Shown here: positions 35,565 to 45,669 of the stretch, one piece after another
How positions within the stretch are numbered: the stretch's first letter is position 1
Layout: each line of letters begins with the position of its first letter
Assembly: GCA_009809945.1 (NCBI GenBank)
Contig: WTPW01000957.1
Coordinates: 20,516 to 84,515, forward strand
Reading direction: 5' to 3'
DNA length: 64,000 nt
From: Gigaspora margarita
Lineage: Eukaryota > Glomeromycota > Glomeromycetes > Diversisporales > Gigasporaceae
Notes under the pieces: model-generated
The model's database searches: none
Seen by the model: only the letters and a program-made list of their open reading frames with translations
Told to the model about the DNA's origin: nothing
Translations under genes and position numbers: made by a program

Positions 35565-37088
35565 CTAATTCTCTAAATTTATTTTGTTCATGATCTTTTT
35601 TGCAACTTCTTTATAGCATTGTGCATTAAAGCTGTCAGGTTTAGTTACAACTACGGGTGTACCAAAATCTGATAATTCACAAATATCAGCATCTAATGGT
35701 ATATCGCCTAAATAATCTAATCCCATTTCTTTAGATGTTTTTAATACTCCATTTTGACCAAATACGTGAACTTTATGCTGACAATTTGGACATACAAAAA
35801 CTGACATATTTTGAACAATTCCAAGAATCTTTTTATATTAAACAAGGAATATGATTGCAATTATAAATGTTTGTAATATTAAAATTTCAATCAAAAAAAT
35901 TTTAAAAAAAATCGTAAACATTACCGGAACATTAACCTTCGTAAACATATTGGCACCTTTCCTGGCGTCTACAAGAGCAATGTCTTGCGGTGTAGATACA
36001 ATCACAACACCTAAAAGACATCAAAAATATACATGAAATATCAGCAAGCATTAATTAATATGAATTACTATGAAATTTACCATCTAAAACAATTTGTTGG
36101 CTAATTGTTAATTGTGTATCACCAGTTCCAGGAGGCATATCAATTACTAATAAGTCAAGTTCACCCCATTGTACTTGATGAAGCAATTGTTGAAGTGCTT
36201 TCATCACCTAAATAAGTATATATATATTTATATATGTATATAATTATTATTTAAAATAAAAAAAAGGAAACTAGTGAGATAATAAATATAATAGATATAA
36301 TTACACAAGAATTGTTAAAAGAAAAATATTAAGACTTTCCATAAGTCCTCTCCACACAATTGGCGAATCTTCACCAACAAGGAATCCCATAGACATTGCT
36401 TTCACTCCAAAGTTTGCAAGTGGAATCAAATCTCCTTAATAAAAATTGAGTTTATTTAAATATGAAGTGTGAAATACTGAAATTATTGATTAAAAAATAA
36501 CGTACCTTTTTCGCTTGTTTGAGGTTCTGCTTTTAGATTTAATAAACGAGGTATAGAGGGTCCAAATATATCTGCATCTAAGACACCCACACGGTGACGA
36601 AAAGATGCAATTGCCAAAGCAAGATTTACTGTAATAAAAACATATAAACAGTAACATTGTAAATTATGTACATTTAAAGGAATAAAATCAATAAAATCAG
36701 ATTAACAAGCACTAAAAATTAACAAAATACTTACTAGCCAACGTGGATTTACCAACACCACCTTTACCTGAGGCTACAGCAATTATATGCTTGACACCAT
36801 GAATTGATTTTTTGGTTGGTAATCCACGACGCATGCGTGCTTCCATATCAATTTTTGTCCGAGTCTCTTTTTGAGAAATCCCCTGTAAATAGTTCATGAA
36901 GAATTATTTGTATAATTACTAAATTTAAATTAGAGATATTATGCTTTTCATAAATGCATTTATATATAACATGCGACACAAAAAAAATAAATAACCAGTG
37001 GATTCTCATGGTTAATTACTGCGCTTGTAATAAAATTCTTTCGGAATGTCAGTTTGTTCGATAAATGAACTGGATATCTAATTGGCAT
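35565..37088 (-). CDS. IND1: Mitochondrial Fe-S cluster carrier for complex I assembly (NUBPL/IND1 type)
   Basis: P-loop ATPase of the Mrp/NBP35 class that inserts 4Fe-4S clusters into complex I subunits in the mitochondrial matrix. Seven exons: 37088-36996, 36882-36735, 36628-36506, 36434-36340, 36207-36081, 36010-35925, 35828-35565; phases agree and give 311 aa, close to the family's ~320. Exon 1 encodes a basic presequence with no acidic residue in the first 26, then HENPL, typical of fungal homologues before GLP. Seen in order: [12 protein letters not shown], Walker [11 protein letters not shown] (exon 2), [17 protein letters not shown] and [34 protein letters not shown] with the conserved CxxC, then GDIPLD. 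All boundaries are GT-AG except exon 4: immediately after WRGLM the sequence reads GAAAGT instead of GTAAGT. A GTGTAA donor 33 bases downstream (36306) keeps frame but adds 11 residues. Otherwise the gene looks intact and functional. Confidence 0.93.
36334..36339 (-). promoter_or_regulatory. Altered splice donor of NUBPL exon 4 (GAAAGT)
   Basis: The position where the conserved protein requires a donor reads GAAAGT, one base from the consensus GTAAGT used in exon 2 of the same gene. The next usable donor, GTGTAA at 36306-36301, would insert 11 hydrophobic residues between GLM and VMKAL. Confidence 0.6.
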
Positions 37089-39055
37089 TAAAAATCTCAT
37101 TTTTTTTTTGTAAATCATTCAAGTTGACGGTAGGTCAACAGATCGAAAAGACAGCGACGATCACATGGGTGATCCCAGTTCTAACCAGTATATGCAAGGG
37201 GGAAGATAAGTAGTAATTTAATGAAATTACCAATTCCGGAATTTATGGCGTGAATACTAATATAACCAAATTTAGCAGGGAACATATGACAATAACAAAC
37301 AGAAATTAAACGGAGGAGCGGCTGTGCAGTACGACAGAAGCCTTTCAAGAGGCCAAGCAATTTCGCAAGCGTCGACGAAAGAAGCATTAAAGATTTTCTT
37401 AAGAAAATTAATCTATTGCGAAGCATTTCTATTCATCAACGTTATTCCACTCCACAAAGTATTGAGGGATAATAATGGATATGACAATGGATAGAGATTA
37501 CGCATTGCTAAATTTTTGGCAAGTTGATGGATGAGACATCTAAGACGTCAACCACTTGTCGAATGCAAGCATATATCAAGCCTCAGTTTCTTATGATCAA
37601 CATATAAACGAGCGCAATAACAGGGAACAGAGAAGAACTTATTGAAGATACACTACCTTGATATATCAGACTTTACAAAATTGTTGGGATAGTGATCCCG
37701 ACAATCACTCATATCGCTCAGAAACAAGTGTAATTCTAATATTTAACCGAAATTATTCCTAATGAAACTATAAGCCAACATCATTCTACATAAAAAAAAA
37801 AAAAAGAAAAGAAAATTATCTGAGAATAATAAAAGTTTTTCAAGCTGTAAAAACAATATAAGTGCATACTAGATTATATTATCCCGCTTTATATATCTGA
37901 TACAACGAATTTGAATGCTTCAATGCAAGATAGCAATATCCTTGAGAATTTGAGAATGAGGCACGCAAATTTTCTTTTTGAACAAGGCAAATTTATCAAA
38001 ACTTTAGACCTTTTTAACGAAATTCTCAGTAACTGCTAGCATAGTTTCGAAGACAAATTCAAATATATTTGGATCATTGGAGGGAAAGCAGTAGCACATA
38101 TACTTGCAAAAATACTACTATACTGATTTCATTGAATCTTAATATGAAATTCGCCTACAGATTTAAATCAATCACTAGAAATCAAACCCAAGAACGAATG
38201 ATTAAATCAACTTGGTGCAATGCAATATATAGTATTAAGCCAGTGTGATGCACTTATTGCACCATGCGTATTCATGAAGGATCACGTGCAGATTAAATGA
38301 ATCAAGCATGTGCATTAAGTCAATACGGACAACATATCACATGATGAATAAAAAAAATTCACTTGCAGAATTAAACCATTAGAAATCGAACCAAATAATG
38401 CATTTCCTCAAGTCAGTGCGGTGAAACTTGTCACATAATGAAGACATAGATGTAATGAATCTCTTGCGTATTTAAATGAATCATTAGAGGTTGAAAAAAA
38501 AAGACTGCCATTAAGTCAACGCCGTGAAACTAATTGCATGATGAATAGACACGATAAATCATTTGCAGATTTAAAGAAGTCATTAGAAATTACACCTAAC
38601 AATGTATTTGCAGTGAGATGTCAAGGATTAGCTTATCTGATATTAATAAATATGAAGAATCACAGATCGGAATAAGTCATTAGAAATTGTACCTAATGCT
38701 GCATCCCTATTAAGTTATCATAGACCTATCGCAGAGTAAAGTAAAGAATCAATGAAATCGAACCCAATAATGCAGGGGCATTGGGAACTCGTGAAGCAAC
38801 TTATTGTATGATGAACAAATATGAGGAGTCATTTGAGAGTTTATCAAAAATCGAGTTAGAAGCATGGGCATTAAGTCAACATGTATCTTTTTGTATATAA
38901 CAAATCACTTGCAGATTCAAACAAATTATTAAAAGTTTTCTGTCTTGCTTGGCACTTCTAATTACACTAGTCACATTTTCTTTTTTATTAAAGTTCGTAC
39001 ACGAAAACAGTTCTTTGTTTACTAAATACCCAGAAGTCTGACCCCTTCGCTTCTG

Positions 39056-39479
39056 ATATGGTGCAAGACATCTATACTCAACAGTTACACGAGATGTTTC
39101 AATTTTTCAAATGGCTATAACTTTTTATCTAAGTAGTTTTAAACAAATCTGACCGGTAACTTTATAGAGCTATATCAGCTCTACATATATGCCAAATATC
39201 TTTTCAACATCTCATTACTGTAAAAAGTTTTAGCGATTTGAAAATTGAAATTTTATATGTAAATTTATAAATTTACATATAAAATTTCAATTTTCAAATC
39301 GCTAAAACTTTTTACAGTAATGAGATGTTGAAAAGATATTTGGCATATATGTAGAGCTGATATAGCTCTATAAAGTTACTGGTCAGATTTGTTTAAAACT
39401 TCTTAGATAAAAAGTTATAGCCATTTGAAAAATTGAAACATCTTGTGTAACTGTTGAGTATAGATGTCTTGCACCATAT
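39056..39479. mobile_element. 424-bp near-perfect palindrome
   Basis: The sequence is symmetric about the point between 39267 and 39268, with arms of 212 bp from ATATGGTGCAAGAC to GTCTTGCACCATAT and no spacer (centre AAATTTATAAATTT). Only a handful of mismatches (for example ACCGGTAAC / GTTACTGGT, AGTAG / CTTCT). It lies inside the TPR pseudogene. No coding; a foldback MITE or the product of an inverted duplication. Confidence 0.92.
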
Positions 39480-39997
39480 TTCTCTTATTTAAATAATTAT
39501 ATACTGCATAATTACATTGCATTACTATTACTTATATACAATTACTCACTTGTACAATGCTTGTAAGTGTCTTAGGTCTCTCTACTATTGTAACCCGTAA
39601 TTAATTTATTTAACTCTATCACTTTGGTAATCGCTAGTCATGGTACCCCTTGAACCTGACTTTATTAGTACCACCCATCATCGATCACTCAACATATGGC
39701 CCAATCGGCCTCCAATCTGAACTCTCTTTCAATCCTTATACATTTCGATATCAATTGGCATGCGCCTTACTAAATACAAGGGTCTCCAAATACTATATAA
39801 CAAGTAACTTATTACTTGATTAACAGCATAGGAATCAGTTGCAGAATTTAATGAATCATTATAAATTAAACAAGATGATACACAGACATTAAGTGACCAT
39901 GGTGAAACTTATAAATAACAAATAAATATAAGAGCCACTTGCAGAAGTAAATAGATCACCAGAATCAAACCAATGATGCTAATGACTTATCACAAGG

Positions 39998-40144
39998 GGA
40001 ATGACAAAAATCAGGTGATTTTTTAGGGGGGAGGGGGTAAAAAAAGTTGAAATTATATATAAGAACCTGACTATATATATATTAAAGAAGAGGGAGGGGG
40101 TAGGCCTCTGATAAAAAATAATCAGATGATTAATAACACGGCCC
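39998..40144 (+). mobile_element. 150-bp MITE family B, copy in TPR pseudogene
   Basis: Begins GGGGAATGACAAAAATCAGG and ends GATTAATAACACGGCCCC. Shared with 57553 and 61436: GGGGGAGGGGGTAAAAAAAG, AAGAACCTGACTATATATAT, GAGGGAGGGGGTAGGCCTC and CTGATAAAAAATAAT. The two ends are weak inverted repeats (GTGACAAAAATCA / TGATTAATGACAC in the better copies). Confidence 0.85.
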
Positions 40145-40799
40145 CAAGATGAATAAAACATGGAGAGTCATGTGCACATTTAAATAACCATTAGAAATCA
40201 AACTATATTATGCAGTGTATTAAGTGTAGCTTATTTGCATTATGAATAAATATCAAGAATTACCTACAGATTTTAGGATTTAAACAAATTATAAGAAATT
40301 AAGTTTAGGCATTGCACGGATGCTAATAGTGCAGGAGATCTACTACATGAAAGATCACTTGACAGATTAAATAAATCACTAGTTATCAAACCAAATGATG
40401 CATAGGCATTAGAAACTCACACTGAAGAACAACCTATCTGCTATCACATGATAAATATATATGAAAAATCACTTGTGGATTAAATAAATCATTGGTAATT
40501 AAACCAAATAATGCATGGTCGTTAAACCAATGTGGTGCTTATCACATCAAAAAGAAATATAGAAAATCGCTTCTAGATCAAATCACTACTAAAAAAAACA
40601 TTCAAATAGTTTGACTAGCTAATCAAATTCAATATCAGGTATAATGTAAAAAAAGAAAAAAAAATCAACATATAAATTGCTCATAACTCAAAATTAAGTC
40701 TATGAAACTGCATTTCTCTCGTTGTGAACTGGCCTGAGCAGATTTATCTCAGAACAGCTATTTCATGCTACTTGTGTTATTGTGATTTGTCAAATATTA

Positions 40800-41838
40800 C
40801 TAATGATATTTTATCTTTTCTTTCTATTATAGGTTCTTTGCACATTTCGCTAAATAGTCGAGAATTAGTATTTCTTCAATATCAGCTGTTCTTTTCTGCA
40901 ATGTTTAAGCACATTTTCAGCAAAAAAACTTCTTGCAGAAAATCCTAAGCTGTAGCATATCAACCTTCTTTTAGAAATTTTTTTGCAGCACATGGCAAGA
41001 AATTTCTGCAATAGTAGTAGCCAAGTTTGAATCGCTGTGCAAAGATGCTGAATATTTTGCACTTAAGGATCTTTTTGACAATATGATTCTTCTTGTTCTA
41101 GATATTTATTCTGTATTTTTCAGGTCTGGTAATTTCAATGCTTATTTCGAATCTTGCTTTTGTGTTTGGGCAATATTCTTTAGGTTTCATTATAGAAATT
41201 ATTCCAAGGCACCCTTAATGTTTTTCTCTAACATCTTTTACTAGGATCTAAATAATCATCTGATCTTAGAGACAATCAAAACAGAGCTTTCTAAGTTTTC
41301 TAATTCGATCATTGAAATATTCTACAGTTTTTTGTGCTGAACTACGCAAAAATATATGGAAATACAACAGATTATCAAATGTAGGTATTATATTAATCAA
41401 TTGTTTTGGACAATGGTTTTAGAAAAACTTCACACATATGTCAACATGAGCTACTTACGAATATTCTGCATACAATATTACGATTTTAGTAAAAAAAAGT
41501 GCAAGCTTTCTTTTACAATATTTTTCAGAAATTTATGTATGTTTATTTTATCACAAAATTTCATTAATACATCAATTACAGATTGACCTGAAACTACTAT
41601 CTTCGAAGAAAAGAAATGAAGAACCTAACTACGATACAATTTTATTAACAGCAATGAAAATGCCAGAAGCACAATTATGTCACCTTGCTTTGAGTTTTAG
41701 TTCTTTGCATAAACCAGATCCTTTTTGTTATTGTGATTCATCTAATTGTTTTTTTACTTTTCCTATGAATACAGATATGGTTATGGTTTTATCCTGTGGC
41801 CATATATATCACAGTTATTGTTATATCAACAATAGGGT
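40800..41838 (+). pseudogene. Decayed member of a RING-tailed multicopy family
   Basis: Plus-strand fragments in shifting frames read SLHISLNSRELVFLQYQ (40840), WQEISAIVVAKFESLCKDAE (40992), LVLDIYSVFFRSGNFNAYFE (41092), RNYSKAPLMFFSNIFY (41190), then NNHLILETIKTELSKFSNSI (41250) after a TAG, and from 41654 MKMPEAQLCHLALSFSS ending in MVMVLSCGHIYHSYCY, the start of a RING-like C-x-H-x2-H-x2-C core. The remaining zinc ligands are missing, replaced by the AAATC microsatellite at 41840. Stops at 41231 and about 41338 and several shifts show it is dead. I recall long Rhizophagus proteins with this layout but no function for them; an origin as a mobile-element protein is possible. Confidence 0.6.
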
Positions 41839-41839
41839 T

Positions 41840-42070
41840 CCTCAAATTCAAATCAAATCAAATATTGGATCAATTTGAATTTGATTAAATCAAATTGACC
41901 CTGATTTGAATTGATTTGATTCAAATATTTGGATTTGAATTTGATTTGAATTTGAATTTTTAATAGTAATTTTCAAATTAAATCAAATATTTGTCAAATC
42001 AAATCAAATTTGGCCAGATTTGAATTTGATCAAATCAAATATAGTCAAATTTGAATTTGAATTTGAAATA
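41840..42070. repeat. AAATC / GATTT microsatellite-like tract
   Basis: About 230 bp of alternating TCAAATCAAATC and GATTTGAATTTGA words on both strands, which can self-pair. It directly follows the truncated RING-like motif. A short similar tract is at about 47837-47885. Confidence 0.8.
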
Positions 42071-42192
42071 TGGGCGGATTTGTTTCCATTCGATTATATC
42101 ACCTAATTTAGTAATGTGATTTCTGGGAATTTGTGATATCTAAAAACGATTGACCAATAAAAATTTTTTGCTTAGAATCACAAAAATTAGCA

Positions 42193-43060
42193 ATGGCTAG
42201 TAAATGCCAACTTTGTCAAGCGATTTTTCCTTCTCGAAAAGAGCTTGTAGCTCATNAAAGAATTAAGCATAGAAATAACAAAACTATACCTCATCGCAAG
42301 CTACTTATTCAACCTCCCCTTGAGCAAGTTACGTTTTATCAAGATGCGCTTATAGTTCTTATTAAAAAACGTCTTGGTTTTAATAGACATTCAATAGGCG
42401 CAAAACAAGTTTCTNTTAATGCNTTTCCGGAAAATATCTTTGTTTATCTTTTTGAGAATGAACCTTCTTTCCGCTATAGTCCTGTGCAACGAAAATATTC
42501 TTGTTTTTTTCAGGGTGAAGATGGTGAACTACGATTAAAGCAATTAGTCAACTATGACAATTGGAACGTTTTACAAGACCCAAAGTTGAAAACTATTGGT
42601 TACGTTTTATTTAAAGATCATGATAGTTCCTATGTAGTCAACTTCAGTTGGTCACAATCAGAGTTTAAAGAGAACAATCGCACTTTTCAATGCGGCACCA
42701 CTATTTGTAAATTTATAANGGATTCGGGTNAATTTTCTGAACAGTAAGAATTTGAATAGAGTTTTGCTTTAGCAAAGTGATTCTTTTGGGACAATAATTT
42801 ATATAGTTCTAAAGGGTTATTTTGTTAATAAAAATTTTACTAATGTGATATTATTTTTTTTATTTTTTATTCTAAATATTACTAATCATCTATTTATTTA
42901 TTTTATTAGACCTACCGCCATGTCCCAAGCTAACCAGATTACTTCGCAAGCGCCAGATTATCAGATTGATTCAAACAAGAGTTCTTCAGCTGAGAAATCA
43001 GCACAAAAAAATTATCGATTTATATTACCTCGAGCACCCTTTCAGCAACTTAATAGATAG
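42193..43060 (+). CDS. Two-exon C2H2 zinc-finger protein of unknown function
   Basis: Exon 1 42193-42743, intron 42744-42909 with donor GTAAGA and acceptor TTATTAG, exon 2 42910-43060; the phases agree and give 233 aa. The N-terminus has one C2H2 finger: C-x2-C at residues 5 and 8, then H21 and H26, one N falling between the histidines. The middle (VTFYQDALIVLIKKRLGFNR, FVYLFENEPSFRYSP) is a conserved-looking globular region I cannot name; exon 2 is polar (SSSAEKSAQK). Without the intron the protein would end 12 bases later, so splicing only adds a tail. Five Ns affect the coding sequence (42256, 42415, 42423, 42719, 42730). It could regulate transcription or be a relict of a mobile-element gene; neither is shown. 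Confidence 0.6.
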
Positions 43061-43913
43061 ATTTTTTTTTTCATTAGAAATATCGTGTATAAGCAATTTA
43101 TATCGGGTAGTAGATTTAGTTGGATCTTTTTTTTTTTTAATAGAGATGTAGTACATAAGTGATTATATCATATAATAGATTTAAATCGTGCTTTAAATAT
43201 TGTACCACTTTTCGATGAAGATTTTTAATTAGCATCGCTTACACAGATATGAAACTCCAAATATTGAGTTAACTTGCTTGCCATATTTAAGCTTGCTCCG
43301 GATTACTGAAGAAAAATTAATTGCCCGCCAGCTATGATTGTGTCCCTGTACTATTTGAAAAGCAAGGTCAACATTGATTGGTATGTAGCAATAATTAAAG
43401 TGACTATTGATATGTTGATAATAGTGGTTAATGTATTTTAACTATAAGAAGTTCTTTAAAGTGATAGATGTAGGTAAAAAAAGAAGGTGGCTACCGAAAG
43501 GATATTATCAAAAGATGCTGATATTAATAGTGCCAGTGGAACATGTAATTCTGAAACGTAGGTGATGCGATGTTTTGTACATTATAGATCTATGTATCGC
43601 TATCAACCCTAGATTANTTATGTACANTCNTTAAATCAAATTTCATAATAAGCGGGATCAATGATTAAATTACTGATTTCATAAAAATGGGTCTTCAAGA
43701 ACCCCATTCCTGATTTCAAAATTTTGAAACATGGATTTTAATACTTAGTGTATTCTGAAATACGCTATTTTATTTTTTTTTATTATAAACCTTTAATAAA
43801 AAATTGATTAGNNGATCTTGAAAAAGCTTGACNGGCTAAGTTGAAAATTAGCTTTAGCTAATCTTCATTATTGCATTAGAGAGGACAAAAGTAACATGAT
43901 AAAATNATTATTT
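43061..43913. other. Spacer, N-rich
   Basis: No gene recognised; a few Ns (43617-43630, 43812-43833, 43906). Confidence 0.4.
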
Positions 43914-45306
43914 TTAATAATCAATACGAAAATTTTCCTTGTCTTTAAAATTAATNTTTCGAATAGTGAATTCCTTNGGAACTTCATTAATTAGATAAAA
44001 AATTTGTCGATTTTCGAAAGACATCATNTCATAAACGACAGGATTTNCTTTGTTTCCTCCTCCCATAGTGGTACCCCCAAAAAATAATCGAACCTAATAA
44101 TAAATGAAATGTGACAAGATCTTCGAGTTTTTAGTTAATAATGAAAAAATTAATAATGCATTATTAATATTATTANTAGTTAATAACTTCNATCATNGCT
44201 AATAATATCGATATGATGAATTAAATAAACTAACAGATTTAATAAAAATTTAGTTCACCAATATCTCTGTTATTATAATTCGATCAATCAATTAATAATC
44301 ATAATTAATTATTAATCATTCAGGAGGTCCCATCACTACATATAAATATAAATTAATTAAAGGTTTATGTTACCTGATTGTGATTTTTTTTTTCTATGCT
44401 TGAAGTAGAAAAGAGTTGCAAAGAGAGATCTTTTGCCTTTAACTGTTGCATAAATAAAGGAATATGTTTCGCGAATACATGCATGTACGGTGTGACATCC
44501 NCCTTCCTATAAAGCCCAAAATTTTGGGAAGAATTTATATAACCTTGACTTGGGCAGCAAAAGTCTCGAACCCAATTTTCTGCATCAACTTTGTACTGAC
44601 AGATTTCTTAATCTGAAAGTTGCGATTGTCGTAAGACGTTGTATAATCGGTAAAAGTCACGCCACAATTGTTCAATTTTATTTCCACGCACACCAGAAAT
44701 GAACCGAGTTACTGGAAATTTTTCCAACATTTTTTTTTTGTCCGAGCCTACTAACGAAGTCCAACTCCATTTATTACTAGATTTGAAAAATTCAAATATA
44801 ATTGCAAGATCTTTGAACGCTGCTTCAACAATTGGCTTGATATGTTTCTCGAACTCTTTTTTTTTATACAAATCGTTAAAAAGGCATTCCATCAAAACAT
44901 CTGAAATGCGCAAAAGCAAATGTAACTTATCAGGAATATAATTTTCCTGATGAATTGCTGGAAACAGAGTGGGTTTTTTCTTGTCTAATTAAAAAAGATA
45001 ATTTTATATACAAGTAAGTATTCACTATATGTATAAAAAAAAAAACTAGTAGCATCTGTAGTCTGTCAATCTGACTAAGCTAATATTTAAAAATTAGTTA
45101 GTCAACTATACCAAATCGATTATCTGTAATAAACGTGTCCCGGATAGCACAATTAGGATTCTTCTTGGCCATTCTTGCTATTTTAAGTTTGGTAAAAATT
45201 TTCAGTTATTTGTCTCTACTTATTAACTGATGTCCCTAGATATATTTTGAAATCCACATATTTTTAATTCTAGTTCTCTAAAATATCTTATATAAGCCAC
45301 CAAGAA

Positions 45307-45415
45307 AAAACCTGTTATCNGGCTTTCAATTGTATTTTGTATCAAACACAATCGCTAAAAATTTGATAGACTGAGTTTGGTAAACAATAAACTTGTAAGC
45401 CCGATGACAGGTTTC
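45307..45415. mobile_element. 109-bp TIR element in the long intron
   Basis: AAACCTGTTATC-GGCTT at the left pairs with AAGCCCGATGACAGGTTT at the right; partly similar inner arms. One N at 45320. Confidence 0.6.
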
Positions 45416-45554
45416 CCCTGGCAGTACTCATATATATCGTGTCTAAAGTTGCAATCTCAGACACCATTACACTTGCCTAAAACTACCTGCTAATGTGTAT
45501 GAGATGATCTAATCCCAGGGCTAATTTAATTAAATCGACTTCAAGCAAGTATCA

Positions 45555-45669
45555 ACTAGAAATTGTACCCGTCAAGAAAATCTCTACCTGGATATTATTA
45601 AATTACCCAGTTATCCGGGTAATTTTTATAGCCATATAATAAAATATCTATTCGGGTACAATCTCTAGT
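45555..45669. mobile_element. 115-bp TIR element in the long intron
   Basis: Begins ACTAGAAATTGTACCCG and ends CGGGTACAATCTCTAGT: about 16 of 17 terminal bases pair. Inner arms also hold a ACCCAGTTATCCGGGTAAT hairpin. TCA lies on both sides (one N at 45670), so a TCA-type duplication is possible. Confidence 0.72.

Larger units (their letters stand above)
37440..40600 (+). pseudogene. Heavily decayed kinase-TPR repeat gene
   Basis: Translated fragments on the plus strand repeatedly show TPR signatures: LFEQGKFIKTLDLFNEIL (about 37980), SLEIKPKNE (38175), CMMNRHDKSFADLKKSLEI (38535), TPNNVFAV (38595), EPNNAGALGTREATYC (38760), CMMNKYEESFESL (38800) and, beyond 39820, SLVIKPNDA (40380). The DNA shows the same as AAATCAAACCAAATAATGCA-like units about every 100 bp, the 34-residue TPR period. 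Upstream, around 37610-37720, GNREELIEDTL and YIRLYK resemble the C-terminal lobe of TKL-type kinases that precede TPR or Sel1 repeats in Rhizophagus. Stops occur every few units and frame shifts are many. The gene is split by an insertion between about 38950 and 39820 (including a 424-bp palindrome) and by a MITE at 39998. The TPR part is well supported; the kinase part is weak. Confidence 0.65.

Noticed and set aside
37181..37426. Arg/Leu-rich minus frame resembling a mitochondrial presequence for NUBPL
   Set aside because: The exon at 37088-36996 ends in HENPL and joins exactly in phase, a better supported start.
38940..39820. Solo LTR within the TPR pseudogene
   Set aside because: The sequence around the palindrome has TG and CA ends in places, but no target duplication or second LTR could be identified.
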